A stretch of 64,000 nucleotides of DNA from Dactylorhiza incarnata (Eukaryota; Streptophyta; Magnoliopsida; Asparagales; Orchidaceae), in NCBI GenBank assembly GCA_033032865.1, contig JAWHQI010000239.1, positions 3,134,001-3,198,000 on the forward strand, given 5' to 3'. The notes beneath the pieces were generated by a model. It had not been told where the DNA came from and did no database searches. It saw nothing but the letters and a program-made list of their open reading frames with translations. The stretch's first letter is position 1; each line of letters begins with the position of its first letter. Made by a program: the position numbers and the translations under genes. Positions 29,269-39,642 of this stretch are shown piece after piece.

Positions 29269-31986
29269 TCAGATTTTTTTCTTGCTTATATAGAGATCCT
29301 GAGCTCCAATAATAGTCTGAGCTTTACCTTGAACAACAACTGCTTGTGGGAACTGCATCAAGAATTCTTCAGCATTGAAAAAGTTCTTTGATTTGTACTT
29401 TTCAAACTCCTTTCTTCTGTACTCTGACATGGTTGAGAACTGAGAGTAGTCTTTTCCTTCAGCTTTTGCCTTGTTAATCTGAGCTGTGGCAATTGTCTCT
29501 TTGAACCTAGCCATCTGTGCTATTTCATCAGCTTCTGTATTCACTGGGGACAAAGGCCTTTCATCAGAATCAAAAGCCTGCAATGAAGGTTTTTCAAAGG
29601 AATGTTTATTTTCATGTGCAAGGATCCATCAGATATTGTATGCTTATACTCTGTGGAAACATTCTTGGAAGGGGTTGAAGAAAATCCTGAAGACCAGGAA
29701 CTCTGATAACCACTTGTGTTAGCTGTTGTACTTGATTGCTGAGTAGTGAACTTTTGAGAGGAAGAAGAAGGTGCTGCTGAGCCTGCTGATCCTGCTGGAG
29801 GAGGAGGTGGAGTGGGATTAAACTTAACTTGCTTATCAGAATAATAACCAGTTTTCTTTAATTTCTTTCTCCTCTTATTTTCATTTCTGGAGAACTTCAT
29901 CCAGTGAGGGGTATCTTTGTCAAGAGGGATATTATGAAGAATGTAATAGGGAATATCACTATCTGGGTTAGGAGGCTTGGGGACAGCCAAAGACTTTGCC
30001 TTTCTTTTCTTTCTCTTCCTTGATAATGTATCATCAGAATCACTATCCATGTCTTCTTCATCAGAATCAGAAGAAGAAATTGGATAATCATATAAATCAT
30101 TAACCAATTTAAGAGCTTTGATCTTTTTCTCTTCAGCTTCAAAAGCTTCATCTTCTGCTTTCCAAATTTCATCAAAATCTGGAATTGGTGATTCATCAAA
30201 GACAAAAGTTGGGATATAAAACTATTGATAATTTCCTCTGAAATTTCAACTGATTCATTTGCATGACTTTGAATTGGAACTAAAACAGGAACTGGATCTG
30301 CAATTTGAGCTTCAAAACTACTGATAATCTTTTTCAGCAAAACTTTATCTATGGGAGCAGTGTATGGAACAATTGCTCTAGAATAATCATGATGTTTTGG
30401 CAGAACTGAGTAAATAGAATTGAACTTAGACAACAAATGAGTAATATTTAAAGAAGGATGAATGTAGATATTATTTGTCTCTTCTATGACTGGAATTTCA
30501 GATAATTCAACCAAATCAAACATATCTAAATCAGAAATTTGAACTGTATCTTCAATAAAAACTGTAGCTGTATCTTCAACAAAAGCTGTGGCCTATGAAA
30601 CTCTAGCTTCTGGAGCTTCTTCATAAGGCATCTCCCCCTGCCTAGCTTCAGGGGAACCTGAATCTAGGCCCCTAGAAGAAGGGACAGAAGGAGAGGAAGG
30701 AATTGAAGATATTTTGGAAGATAGTTCAGAAATTGCTGTAAGAATTGGAGTAAGTTTTGCATCCAAGGTGGAGTCAAGATTAGAAAGAATGTGATGAACT
30801 GGAGCAAGTTTGCATCCAGGATTTGATCTATCTTGGGAAGAATATAATCAATAATTTGATCTGCAACAGATTAGAAATGTAGAAATAACATTTCAGGTGG
30901 ATGAGATGAAGATGATTGACAAGTGGATGGAATGGAAGTTGGTACAAAGATGATTGCAACATTGGCATGTTGTTGAGGGATGTCAGAATGAATAGGGCAA
31001 GAATGATGGATGGGTGACTGATGGTCATCATGCATGGGAGATGGAGGTGGAGAAGTATGAGGAGCTAGAAGGGTAAATGAGGGTGGAATGTCATCAATGG
31101 GTGTAGGAGAATTTGGAGGTGTTGTTTGTGCAGGGGAAATATACTGAGGTGGAGATGGGAGAGGAGGAGAAGAAACAAGAGGAGGAGTAGAAGGAGCTTC
31201 TGGAAGGGTTGAGGGAGTGACTGGATCAGTCATGGTGCCTTCAGAAGTTTTCTTTTGTGCAACTGCTCCTGGGTTCTTCTTGGTAAACACCCTGTCCCAT
31301 TTAGCAAAGAGAGCTGAGGTCAGCTTCTTGATATCATATATGGTTACCTTGGGAGAGACCAGAAGGTCTTGGTGCCTTTCCTGCAATACAATACCTATGA
31401 TTCTTCAAAAACAGACATTTTCCTTAGATATTTTCTTCTTAATCAATCCAAAAAGAATTGATCCCCAGTTAACTTTCTTCTTTTCCATTAAGGACACCAT
31501 CAACATAAATTGGTGCCTATTGATATAATCATGACCTATTGTTTTCCCTAACAACACCTTTCCAACAATATCAGAAAGAAACTTGTATTCCAGAGACAAG
31601 TTTTTCTTGAGCAGATGATTAGGGTTTCCAGTAGAATGACACATTTTAGTCAAAGCTTCACCATTTTCAACAGAGCTTAGCTCTAAATCATCATCACCAT
31701 TCACAAAACCAAAAACTTCAGTTAGAATGGTAGGGGTAAGAGAAACCTGATGACCTGAGATGGTTCCAGTTAGACTTTCATCTTCTGGCTTAGCCGTGTA
31801 ACACCATTCTTTAATTTCTGTTGTGTGCAGCTTTATCCTCGTGCTCGTGAACTTCTTTAACTGTTGCTCTTCAAAAAGTTGAAGAATATCTTTGAAGACT
31901 TGGTCGGATTGTGCGAAAGATTCCATGTCAATGTCAAACCCGGCATCGAACTTCATCGAGTAGAGTGTGGCTTGAGAAATCGCCAT
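29269..31986 (-). pseudogene. D env-like third ORF, decayed
   Basis: The ATG at 31986 opens MAISQATLYSMKFDAGFDIDMES. The first 190 residues form a conserved-looking globular part (DQVFKDILQLFEEQQLKKF..., HQFMLMVSLMEKKKVNWGS), matching the style of the domain in env-like ORFs of SIRE/Maximus and Athila. A proline-rich part (31386-30871) and a Ser/Asp-rich, charged part (30523-29269) follow. Frames differ among the pieces, and a TGA-type stop closes the first at 31405. I see no convincing signal peptide or fusion-peptide-like segment. An envelope role for this class in plants is unproven. In soybean SIRE1 the third ORF was reported to be expressed by stop-codon suppression. Confidence 0.72.
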
Positions 31987-32010
31987 TAGTACCTGCAAGA
32001 GAGAAAGATC
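31987..32010 (-). promoter_or_regulatory. Splice-acceptor-like sequence before the D env-like ATG
   Basis: In minus sense GATCTTTCTCTCTTGCAG ends at 31993, six bases upstream of the env-like ATG. It is a pyrimidine tract followed by CAG, a good match to a plant 3' splice site. Confidence 0.4.
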
Positions 32011-32337
32011 AAGTGCAGAGAGGAACTGGAGGGGAATGATTTCTGTAGGCGCAATCTATTAAGAAATAGAAGAAGAGATTATATAGATCGGAGAAGGGGG
32101 CACATTTGTGGAGCGAGGTTCGGCAAAAACCTAATAAAAGCAGAAGTCGAAAAGACTTTAGGTCTCCGTCAGACAGCGTTCGATAAAAATATCTTTTTCG
32201 TCGACCACCGTTCGACAGGTGAAATTTTCTTTATCGATTCTGAAGTTAGAAGGTTTCGTCGACCGTCGTTCGACAAATGATTCAAATTCGTCGTCCTCTA
32301 TTCGATGAATTGAGGGGATAAATAGAAATTTTAATTT
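32011..32337 (-). other. D spacer between RNase H and the env-like ORF
   Basis: No gene seen. Inverted TCGACGA/TCGTCGA-type motifs recur at 32160-32310, matching 18078-18180 in C. Confidence 0.6.
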
Positions 32338-34188
32338 TTAACAGATTGAATCTCCATCTATCGTTCTTATTTGATTTATAAAGAAGATATGCTTCTTTTC
32401 ATCCAAGGGCTTGGTGAAAATGGAAGCTCTTTGTAAATCAGTATAAATAAATTGCAGGCAAATTTTATTTTTATCCATATTATCCCTAAGGAAGTGGTGC
32501 CTAATTTCTATGTGTTTAGTCCTACTATGGAGAACTGGATTTTGTGTTATAGATATTGCACTTGTATTGTCACAAAATATAGTTGAATTATTTAAGTTGA
32601 CACCATAGTCTAGAAGTTGATTTTGTATCCACAACATCAGTGCGCAGCAACTGCCAGCAGCCATGTATTCAGCTTCAGCTGTTGATGTGGACACAGATGT
32701 CTGCTTCTTACAAAACCAGGACACAAGCCTATCACCAAGAAACTAACAAGCTCCTCATGTGCTTATCCTGTCTACTCTGCATCCAGCATAATCTGAATCT
32801 GAAAATCCAGTTAATTCAAATTCAGATGTTGTTGGATACCAAAGTCCTAGATTAGGGCAACCCTTTATATATCTCAAAATCCTTTTTAATAAAATTAAGT
32901 GAGATTCTTTGGGGTTAACTTGAAACCTAGCACAAATACAGGTAGCAAATATTATGTCAGGCCTACTAGCTGTTAAATAAAGTAGTGAGACAACAATTGC
33001 TCTATATACTTTTGAATCAACAGGTTTCCCTGATTCATCGTTATCAACAACAGCATTTGAGGGCATGGGTGTTTTCATGGTGGAAGAATCAGACATACTA
33101 AACCTTTTCACTAATTCCTTAGCATACTTAGATTGGTATATGAAAATTCCATTTGGAGTTTGCTTCACTTGAAGACCAAGCAAGTATGATAACTCACCCA
33201 TACTACTCATTTCAAATTTAGATTGCATTAGATTAGAAAATCTTTTTCACAAATTTGAATCAGTAGAGCCAAAAATAATGTCATCTACATATATTTGAAC
33301 TAGCAAAGTTTGATTTTTATGTATCTTGAAAAATAGGGTTTTATCTACTATGCCTCTACAGAAATTGTTTTCTAGAAGAAAACTAGCTAAAATCTCATAC
33401 CATGCTCTAGGAGCTTGTTTGAAACCATAAAGAGCTTTCTTAAGCTTAAATACAAAAGAGGGTTGAGTTGGAGAGATGAAACCTGGTGGTTGTTCCACAT
33501 AAACTTCTTCTTTAATTTCTCCATTTAATAATGCACTCTTCACATCCATTTGATGTACTTTGAACTTTTTATATGCAGTAAATGCAAGAAAGATTCTAAT
33601 TGCTTCAAGTCTTGCAACAGGAGCAAAGGTCTGATCATAATCAATCCCTTCTTGCTGTGAATATCCTTGGGCTACCAGTCTTGCTTTATTTCTCACAATG
33701 TTGCCTTGTTCATCTAGCTTGTTCCTGAAGACCCATTTAGTGCCAATAACTGGATGGCCTTTTGGTCTTGGAACCAAATCCCAAACCTTGTTCCTTTCAA
33801 ATTGGTTGAGCTCCTCTTGCATTGCAAGAATCCAATTTGGATCTTGTTCTGCATCTGTTATAGTTTGAGGTTCAACTTGTGATAGGAAACAAGTATGCAT
33901 CTGATTTTGGTGTAGTTGATGCCTTGTTTGAACACCTACTGAAATATCTCCAATTACTTGTGATATTGGATGATCTCTAACTGTGATGTGGTCAACAGTT
34001 GGAGTTGGTTCAGCAATGATATCTTCTTGGGGAATTTGATCAGCTGTCACTTGAATTGACTTGTCAGCAAGATCTTCTGGATGATCTTCTTCTTCACTAT
34101 CTTCAAGTGTTAGAGTTGTTGGAGGTGAAGAATCTCTTTTCTCTAAATTTAGCTCACTTAACTCTCCACATAGATCTGATACCTGCAA
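32338..34188 (-). pseudogene. pol: D reverse transcriptase and RNase H
   Basis: RT motifs run in order: [80 protein letters not shown] and [10 protein letters not shown]. Stops near 33247 and 32755 split the frame without shifting it. RNase H follows (GFSDSDYAGC, STAEAEYMAAG, IEIRHHFLRD, ASIFTKPLDEKKH). The DNA-binding groove and the catalytic YVDD are intact. A frameshift near 34160-34188 separates it from integrase. Confidence 0.9.
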
Positions 34189-35531
34189 GTATTTATGGCA
34201 GAGGTGGTATTCCTCTCCTCATTCAATAGGTTAGTTTCATCAAAAGAGACATGCATGGACTCCTCTATTTTAAGAGTAGATTTGTTGTAGACTCTATATG
34301 CCTTACTAGATAAAGAGTATCCAAGGAATATGCCTTCAGCTGCCTTAGCTTCAAACTTCCTTAGATATTTCTTATCATTGTTATGCACATAGCATTTACA
34401 ACCAAAAATCTTAAAATAGCTAACCTTAGGCTTTTTATTCTTGAGTAGTTCATAGGGAGTCTTACCCTTAAGTTTATGTATCAAGCTTCTATTCAACACA
34501 TAATTTGTTGTGTTCACTGCCTTTGCCCAAAAGGAGAGTGGCAAATGAGCATCAACAAGCAATGTAGTTGCTGATTCAATTAGTGTTCTATTTTTCCTTT
34601 CAGCTACCCCATTTTGTTGAGGGCTTCTAGGAGCAGAGAAACACTGTCTGATCCTTTCTTTTCCACAGAATTCTCTCATCAGAAGAGACTTAAACTCAGT
34701 GCCATGATCACTTCTGATCAATGCAACTACAATTGAGTACTCAGTCTTGATGGACCTGAGAAAGTCTGTTAGATCTTTGAAAGTGACAGACTTGTTCCTA
34801 AGAAAGAACACCCAAGTGAATCTTGAGAAGTCATCTACAATAACTAGAGAATAATGCTTCCCTCCTAAGCTCTGTATAGCAGTAGGTCCAAAAAGATCTA
34901 AATGCAATAAATACAGAATCCTAGGTGAATCACTCTTGAATAAAGATTTGAAACTACTTCTAGTTTGCTTACCTAACTGACAAGCCCTGCAAAGTCCTTC
35001 CTTCTTGTATGAACCAGAAGGCAGTCCTCTGACAAGGTTGTCCTTAGAAAGCTTAGAGATAGTTCTAAGGTTAATGTTTCCTAGCCTTTTATGCCATAGT
35101 TCATTTGTCTTACTTATTGAATTAAATAGACAGATGTCTGTATTGGCAGAGTCAAAATTGACTAGATAAATGTTTCCTTGTCTAATACCAGATAATACAT
35201 TTTTATTTTTATTATTGGTAATAAGACATTGGGAAGGGTTAAAGGTTACCTGATAACCTTCATCACATAACTGGCTTATGTTGATGAGGTTGTGCTTGAG
35301 ACCTTTGACATATGATACTTCTTTGAAGGTGACTACTCCAACTTTGACTTGTCCATACCCTTTTGTCTGTCCATAGTTGGAGTCTCCAAAGACAACTTTG
35401 GGTCCAAGCTTTGGCTTATAATTGCTTAGGTTGGCCTTGTTTCCTGTCATATGCTTTGAGCATCCACTATCCAAGTACCATTATTCCTTTATCTTTGGAT
35501 AACTGTGTACCTGCAAAGACAGAAAAATAAA
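34158..35531 (-). CDS. pol: D protease and integrase
   Basis: After the amber codon at 35532 the same frame continues. One stop lies near 35480, just before [13 protein letters not shown]. Protease has the copia active site in [10 protein letters not shown]. Then come the pre-integrase zinc finger ([17 protein letters not shown]...[10 protein letters not shown]) and the integrase core: [29 protein letters not shown] and [17 protein letters not shown], giving the D-D-E triad. The open stretch 35474-34158 has 438 codons. It ends in the linker [14 protein letters not shown], where the frame shifts toward RT. Confidence 0.88.
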
Positions 35532-35534
35532 CTA
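35532..35534 (-). promoter_or_regulatory. Amber codon at the D gag-protease boundary
   Basis: TAG follows VVWVKNN. The downstream sequence TTTATTTTTCTGTCTTTGCAG is pyrimidine-rich and ends in CAG at 35511, like a 3' splice site, and is followed in frame by protease. C has TAG at the same codon (39640-39642). Confidence 0.6.
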
Positions 35535-37598
35535 GTTGTTTTTGACCCAGACTACCTTGGGTCCTTTTGTTTGTCCACAATATTCAGAAATAAAGTACAT
35601 TTTAGGCTGATCCTTATAGCCTTGTGGATGATATCTCCTTGGAGGTATAATCCATTCAGTAAAAGGATTTTTAGTGTGTTTAGAATTAGAATTCCTGAAA
35701 TTCTGTGTATAGTATCTGTTCGACAAATTTGGGTAAATTCGTCGATCACCGTTCGACGAATGTACAGGGTTTGGTCGAGCGCCGTCCATGTAGTAACTAT
35801 ACTGAAAATCTGTTTTCAGTTTTCGTCGATCTCCGTTCGACAAATTTGGATCTTTTCGTCGAGCTTCGTTCGACGAATTCTTCTGAATTCTTTTATTCTT
35901 AACATACTTGCTTGAAACATTTTTATTTGCTTCTACAGCCTCTTTGCCTTTAGCAGATATGAACTTTATGGGTGTAGATAATATATTCTTCTTAATCAGA
36001 TGTGGCTTACTTGATGAGGCACCCAAGCCAAATTTGTTATTAAGTCTAGCATTAACTGTTCTTGTTATGTCCATCAGTTTGATGCTTCTCCCATTTAGGG
36101 ATTCTTCAAACTCTTTGGCTTCAGACAACTTGCTCTCAATGAGAACAATATGTTCCCTGGAGGCAGCCAAATCATTTTTAAGTTTTATATTTTCTTCACT
36201 TATAATTTTCATGTCAGCTAGCTTACTTCTGAGTGATATTATTTCTTTCTCAGATTTTAGTAAGTCTAAGCAAAGAACCTTGAATTCAGCTTTGAATTCA
36301 ATTGAAGTAAAGTCAAAATGAGATAATACCAGATCTGCATCATCTTCTGCTTCAGATTCTGATTTTTCCTTATCAGAATTATGTCCTGAGGCATTGATAG
36401 CCATCATGCAGAATGTTCTTTCTTCTTCATCATCACTAGAGCTGGATGAGGAACCATATTCTGACTCACTGCCTGAGTCATATATTGCCATCAGACAATG
36501 GTCACTTTCATTTGATTTTTCTTCATCATCATCAGATGAACTGGATGATGGTTCAGATTCAGTTTAACTCCAGGATTCTGCAATAAATCCTCTTCCCTTC
36601 TTTTTGTGCTTGTTTGAGGAAGACTTGTTGGAGCTTCTTTTCCATTCTTTTTCCTTTTTATTTTCTTTCTTTTTCTCTTCTGGACATTCTGTCAGGTAGT
36701 GTCCAGGTTTCCTACAACCATAACAAATAACTTCTTTAGGAGTTGATTTGTCATACCTTTTCTTTTCTCTTGATCTGGACTCCTTCTTTCTGAAGTCCTT
36801 CTTAGCCATTTTGTAGAATCTCTTGGCTATGAGACTCATAAACTCCTCATCTTTTGGAGTCGTTTCTTCTTCTGCATCAGCTGCTTTGAAAGCTATGCTC
36901 TTTTCTTTCGTTGTTGCTGGAGATGTAGTGGATGATTCAACTTCCCTGGACTTGATGAGCTGCTCATAAGATTTGAGTTTGCCCAACAAAGCTTCAGTGG
37001 TAATCTCATTCAAACTTCTGGCTTCCTTGATTGGCCAGATTCTAGAATCCCATGTGTTGGGGAATCACATTAGGATCTTATCATTTACTTCAGTGATAGA
37101 TATCACTTTGTCCAGAGATTTCAGCTCATTGATTATGAGACTGAGTCTGTTATACATGTCAGCCACTGTCTCTGTGTCTCCTTTCTTGAAGTGTTCATAC
37201 AGAGAGATCAAGTGTGATCTTCTGTCTTTTCTTTCATCTGCAGAACCTGCAACCATATTATTTAGTGAAATCCAAATTTATCTAGCTGAAGTACATTCAA
37301 CCACTTTTTGAAATATGTCATCAGACATAGTTTGAGCCAGTATGTTCATGTCTTTAGCATCTGCACTTCCTTGCTTCTTTTGAGTTTCTGTCCACTCAGG
37401 AGGTGGGACAGCATGATTGTCTGATGTAGCTTCAGTGCTTGTTGATGTTGTAGGTGCTGGAGACCCTGTCAGAATAACATTGAAAATTTCTTCATCAATA
37501 GAGTTCATATAAAGCCTAATCCTTGCTTTCCAAAGTGCAAACTTGCTATGATTGCACATTAGAGGTCTTGTGCTTGAGTACTCCTTGTTTTGTGCCAT
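35535..37598 (-). pseudogene. gag: D gag
   Basis: It starts MAQNKEYSSTRPLMCNHSKF at 37598, just inside the 5' LTR and primer site. The N-terminal half is a copia gag of the UBN2 type (FALWKARIRLYMNS, DDIFQKVVECTSAR, HLISLYEHFKKGDTETV). A CCHC knuckle, CYGCRKPGHYLTEC, lies near 36725-36685. Next come a Lys-rich stretch, an acidic Ser-rich stretch (SSSSSDDEEERTF), coiled-coil-like sequence (ESKLSEAKEFEESLNGRSIKL) and a C-terminal linker with repeated NGDRR-type units. In-frame stops occur at about 37278, 37065 and 36564. The C-terminal region is longer than in simple copia gags, as in SIRE. Confidence 0.85.
35715..35880. repeat. TTCGTCGA-N7-TCGACGAA inverted repeats inside D gag
   Basis: Paired inverted motifs (for example TTCGTCGA-N7-TCGACGAA near 35740-35762) occur within the coding linker of gag and encode the SNGDRR-like repeats. 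The same motif family fills the LTR U3 of C and D. Confidence 0.7.
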
Positions 37599-37696
37599 GA
37601 GTTTTTAACAGAAAATAGATAAACAAAAAACTCTAAATTAATTTAAGATCTAATTGATCTTTGTGATTCAGGTGTTAGCCTATAAAGAATCAACTT

Positions 37697-37710
37697 CCTC
37701 TGATACCAAT
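37697..37710 (-). other. Primer binding site of D
   Basis: Minus sense ATTGGTATCAGAGG follows the LTR, matching the initiator-Met tRNA complement apart from the last base. Confidence 0.85.
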
Positions 37711-39177
37711 TGAAAGTGGAGGTTAGATATTAAGTTAATCTAGGGGGCTGAATAGAGTATTAAAAACTTTTCCTTAGTTTTATAGCGGATTTAAAATAGT
37801 GTTATATATATGTGTAAGCAGAGTGAGATATATATAAATAGAACAACTGAATAAATAAAAGCACACAGCACAGCACAAAGAAATAAACACACACAGAAGA
37901 CACAAGGAATTTATAGTGGTTCCCCAATAAATCTGGGTAGTCCACTCTTCTACCACCCTTGGTAGGAGTCCACTAGGAGGGTTGATCAGGTGCCCTAACA
38001 CCGGGTGATTTTGATCAGGTGTCCACACACCACAGAGCTTTTGATCAGGTGCTCAAAACAAACTAGATTTTTGATCAGGTGTCTTGCCACCAAGGAGTTA
38101 CACTTTTGAAGGGAGTATTAACCCTGTACAAGAGAGGTGAGAAAAAGTTTATAGTGTTCTTCTCTGTCAAGATGCTGAGAGAAGACTCTAGTGGACTTGT
38201 TGTAAAGCTCCCCCTGTCTGATTGAAGTATTTAACAGATGATGGAGAAGCTTTCTCTTGAAGACACAAATCTTCTGTAGCAGATTGATCTGGAAGAATAG
38301 GTTCTTCAGATTCCTTGTTGCTCTTTTAGAAGACTTGAACTTGCAGCAGATATCTGAGAGATGGATCTTGAAGAAGATGTTCTCAGGGAGAAGATGAGTG
38401 CTGCTTGAGGAAGAAGAAGAAGACTAAGAATAATAGACTGAGTGTTCTTCTTTTTCTTTCTCTATACTTGTTGTTGTCTTTCTGTATTCTGTAAGAATGA
38501 TATTTGAATTCTGTCGAGTACTGAGACAATAATGTCTGTCTTTGATATATTCTATTTTTGGAAATAGAATAAACTGACTTTAATTCTTTCTTGGAATAAC
38601 AACAAAGACAAAACGACTTTGATAGGTCCTTTAATTCCTTAGCCGTGAAATACTCCTTTTGCATTAATTGTCAACGACTATCTTTGCCTTGGAACAATGG
38701 AAAGAAGGAATATATTTAAAGAATAAAAAATATCCATACTTGCCTGTCTTGAATACGTCCAAATATATTGAATATATCCGTTGGAGTCGTCGATCTGTGT
38801 TCAGAGTGTTGACAAATAACTGATATTAAATAATCTGGACTTGTATTTGTCGAACTGAGCTTTAATACAGAATTTGTCGAGCTCTGGCTGGAATTCGTCG
38901 AACGCTGCCTAGAATTTGTCGAACGCTGCTCAGAGAATGTCGAGCGCTGGGACTGGCTATAATACTTTAGTCTGCTGAGAACAATTCTTCGAACGATGCT
39001 AGACATTCGTCGAACGCCACTCGCCATTTGTCGAACGCTGGGAACTTAAATTTTCCTTAGTTCTAGCCACTCTAACAACCTAAAAACTTGACCCTTAAAC
39101 TATACAATGGGGTCAACTTGATCCTTAGTTAAAACATAGTGATCCTAGCCCAAATCAGTAATAGGGTTGTTCCAACA
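37711..39177 (-). repeat. 5' LTR of D (1467 bp)
   Basis: Pairs with 27542-29015. Same hairpin array (37982-38091) and TCGTCGA array (38787-39038). It has lost about 8 bases in the G-run near 37743 relative to the 3' LTR. Confidence 0.92.
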
Positions 39178-39639
39178 GTTTACATGTCCTAATCTCTTAT
39201 TCCAAAGTTCACTAGGTTTGCTTAATTCATAAAATAAACAGATTTCTGATTTAGATGAATTGAAATTTACTAAATAAATATTACCTTGCCTAATACCTGA
39301 TAAAACAATAATATTATCAGATGATTTAATAAGGCATTTTAATTTATTAAAAGTTACCTGATACCCTTCATCACATAATTGACTTATGCTGATGAGGCTG
39401 TGCTTCAGTCCCTTGACATAAGCTACCTCTTTGAAGGTGACTTCTCCAACCTTGACTTTTCCATAGCCTTTTGTTTGTCCACAGTTGGAGTCTCCAAATA
39501 TTACTTTTGGTCCAAGCTTTGCCTTGTAGTTGTTCAGGTTGGCCTTGTTTCCTGTCATATGCTTTGAACAGCCACTATCCAAATACCATTTTTCATTTAT
39601 TCTTGGATAGCTGTGTACCTGCAAAAGCAGAAAAACAAT
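39178..39639 (-). pseudogene. pol: C protease and start of integrase
   Basis: Frame continues after the amber codon at 39640: [20 protein letters not shown] carries the copia protease active site DSGC. It runs into the pre-integrase domain (SELWNKRLGHVN), where element D interrupts at 39177. The remainder of integrase lies at 27541-26469. This stretch has no stops. Confidence 0.88.
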
Positions 39640-39642
39640 CTA
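39640..39642 (-). promoter_or_regulatory. Amber codon at the C gag-protease boundary
   Basis: TAG after VWVKNK. ATTGTTTTTCTGCTTTTGCAG follows in frame, ending at 39619, and then protease. Its placement matches D exactly. Confidence 0.6.

Larger units (their letters stand above)
27542..39177 (-). mobile_element. Element D: Ty1/copia, SIRE/Maximus-like, with env-like third ORF
   Basis: This 11.6-kb element has both LTRs (39177-37711 and 29015-27542), primer site, polypurine tract and duplication GTTTA. Minus-strand order is gag, protease, integrase, RT, RNase H, then a third ORF region of about 2.7 kb. Gag through integrase keep one frame broken only by stop codons; RT and RNase H use another, so a frameshift lies near 34160-34188. 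It is inserted into a related element (C). Confidence 0.93.

Noticed and set aside
35511..35555. A 45-nt intron from AAG|GTAGTCTGG to TTTGCAG in D
   Set aside because: Below the size plants normally splice; only the acceptor is kept as a candidate.
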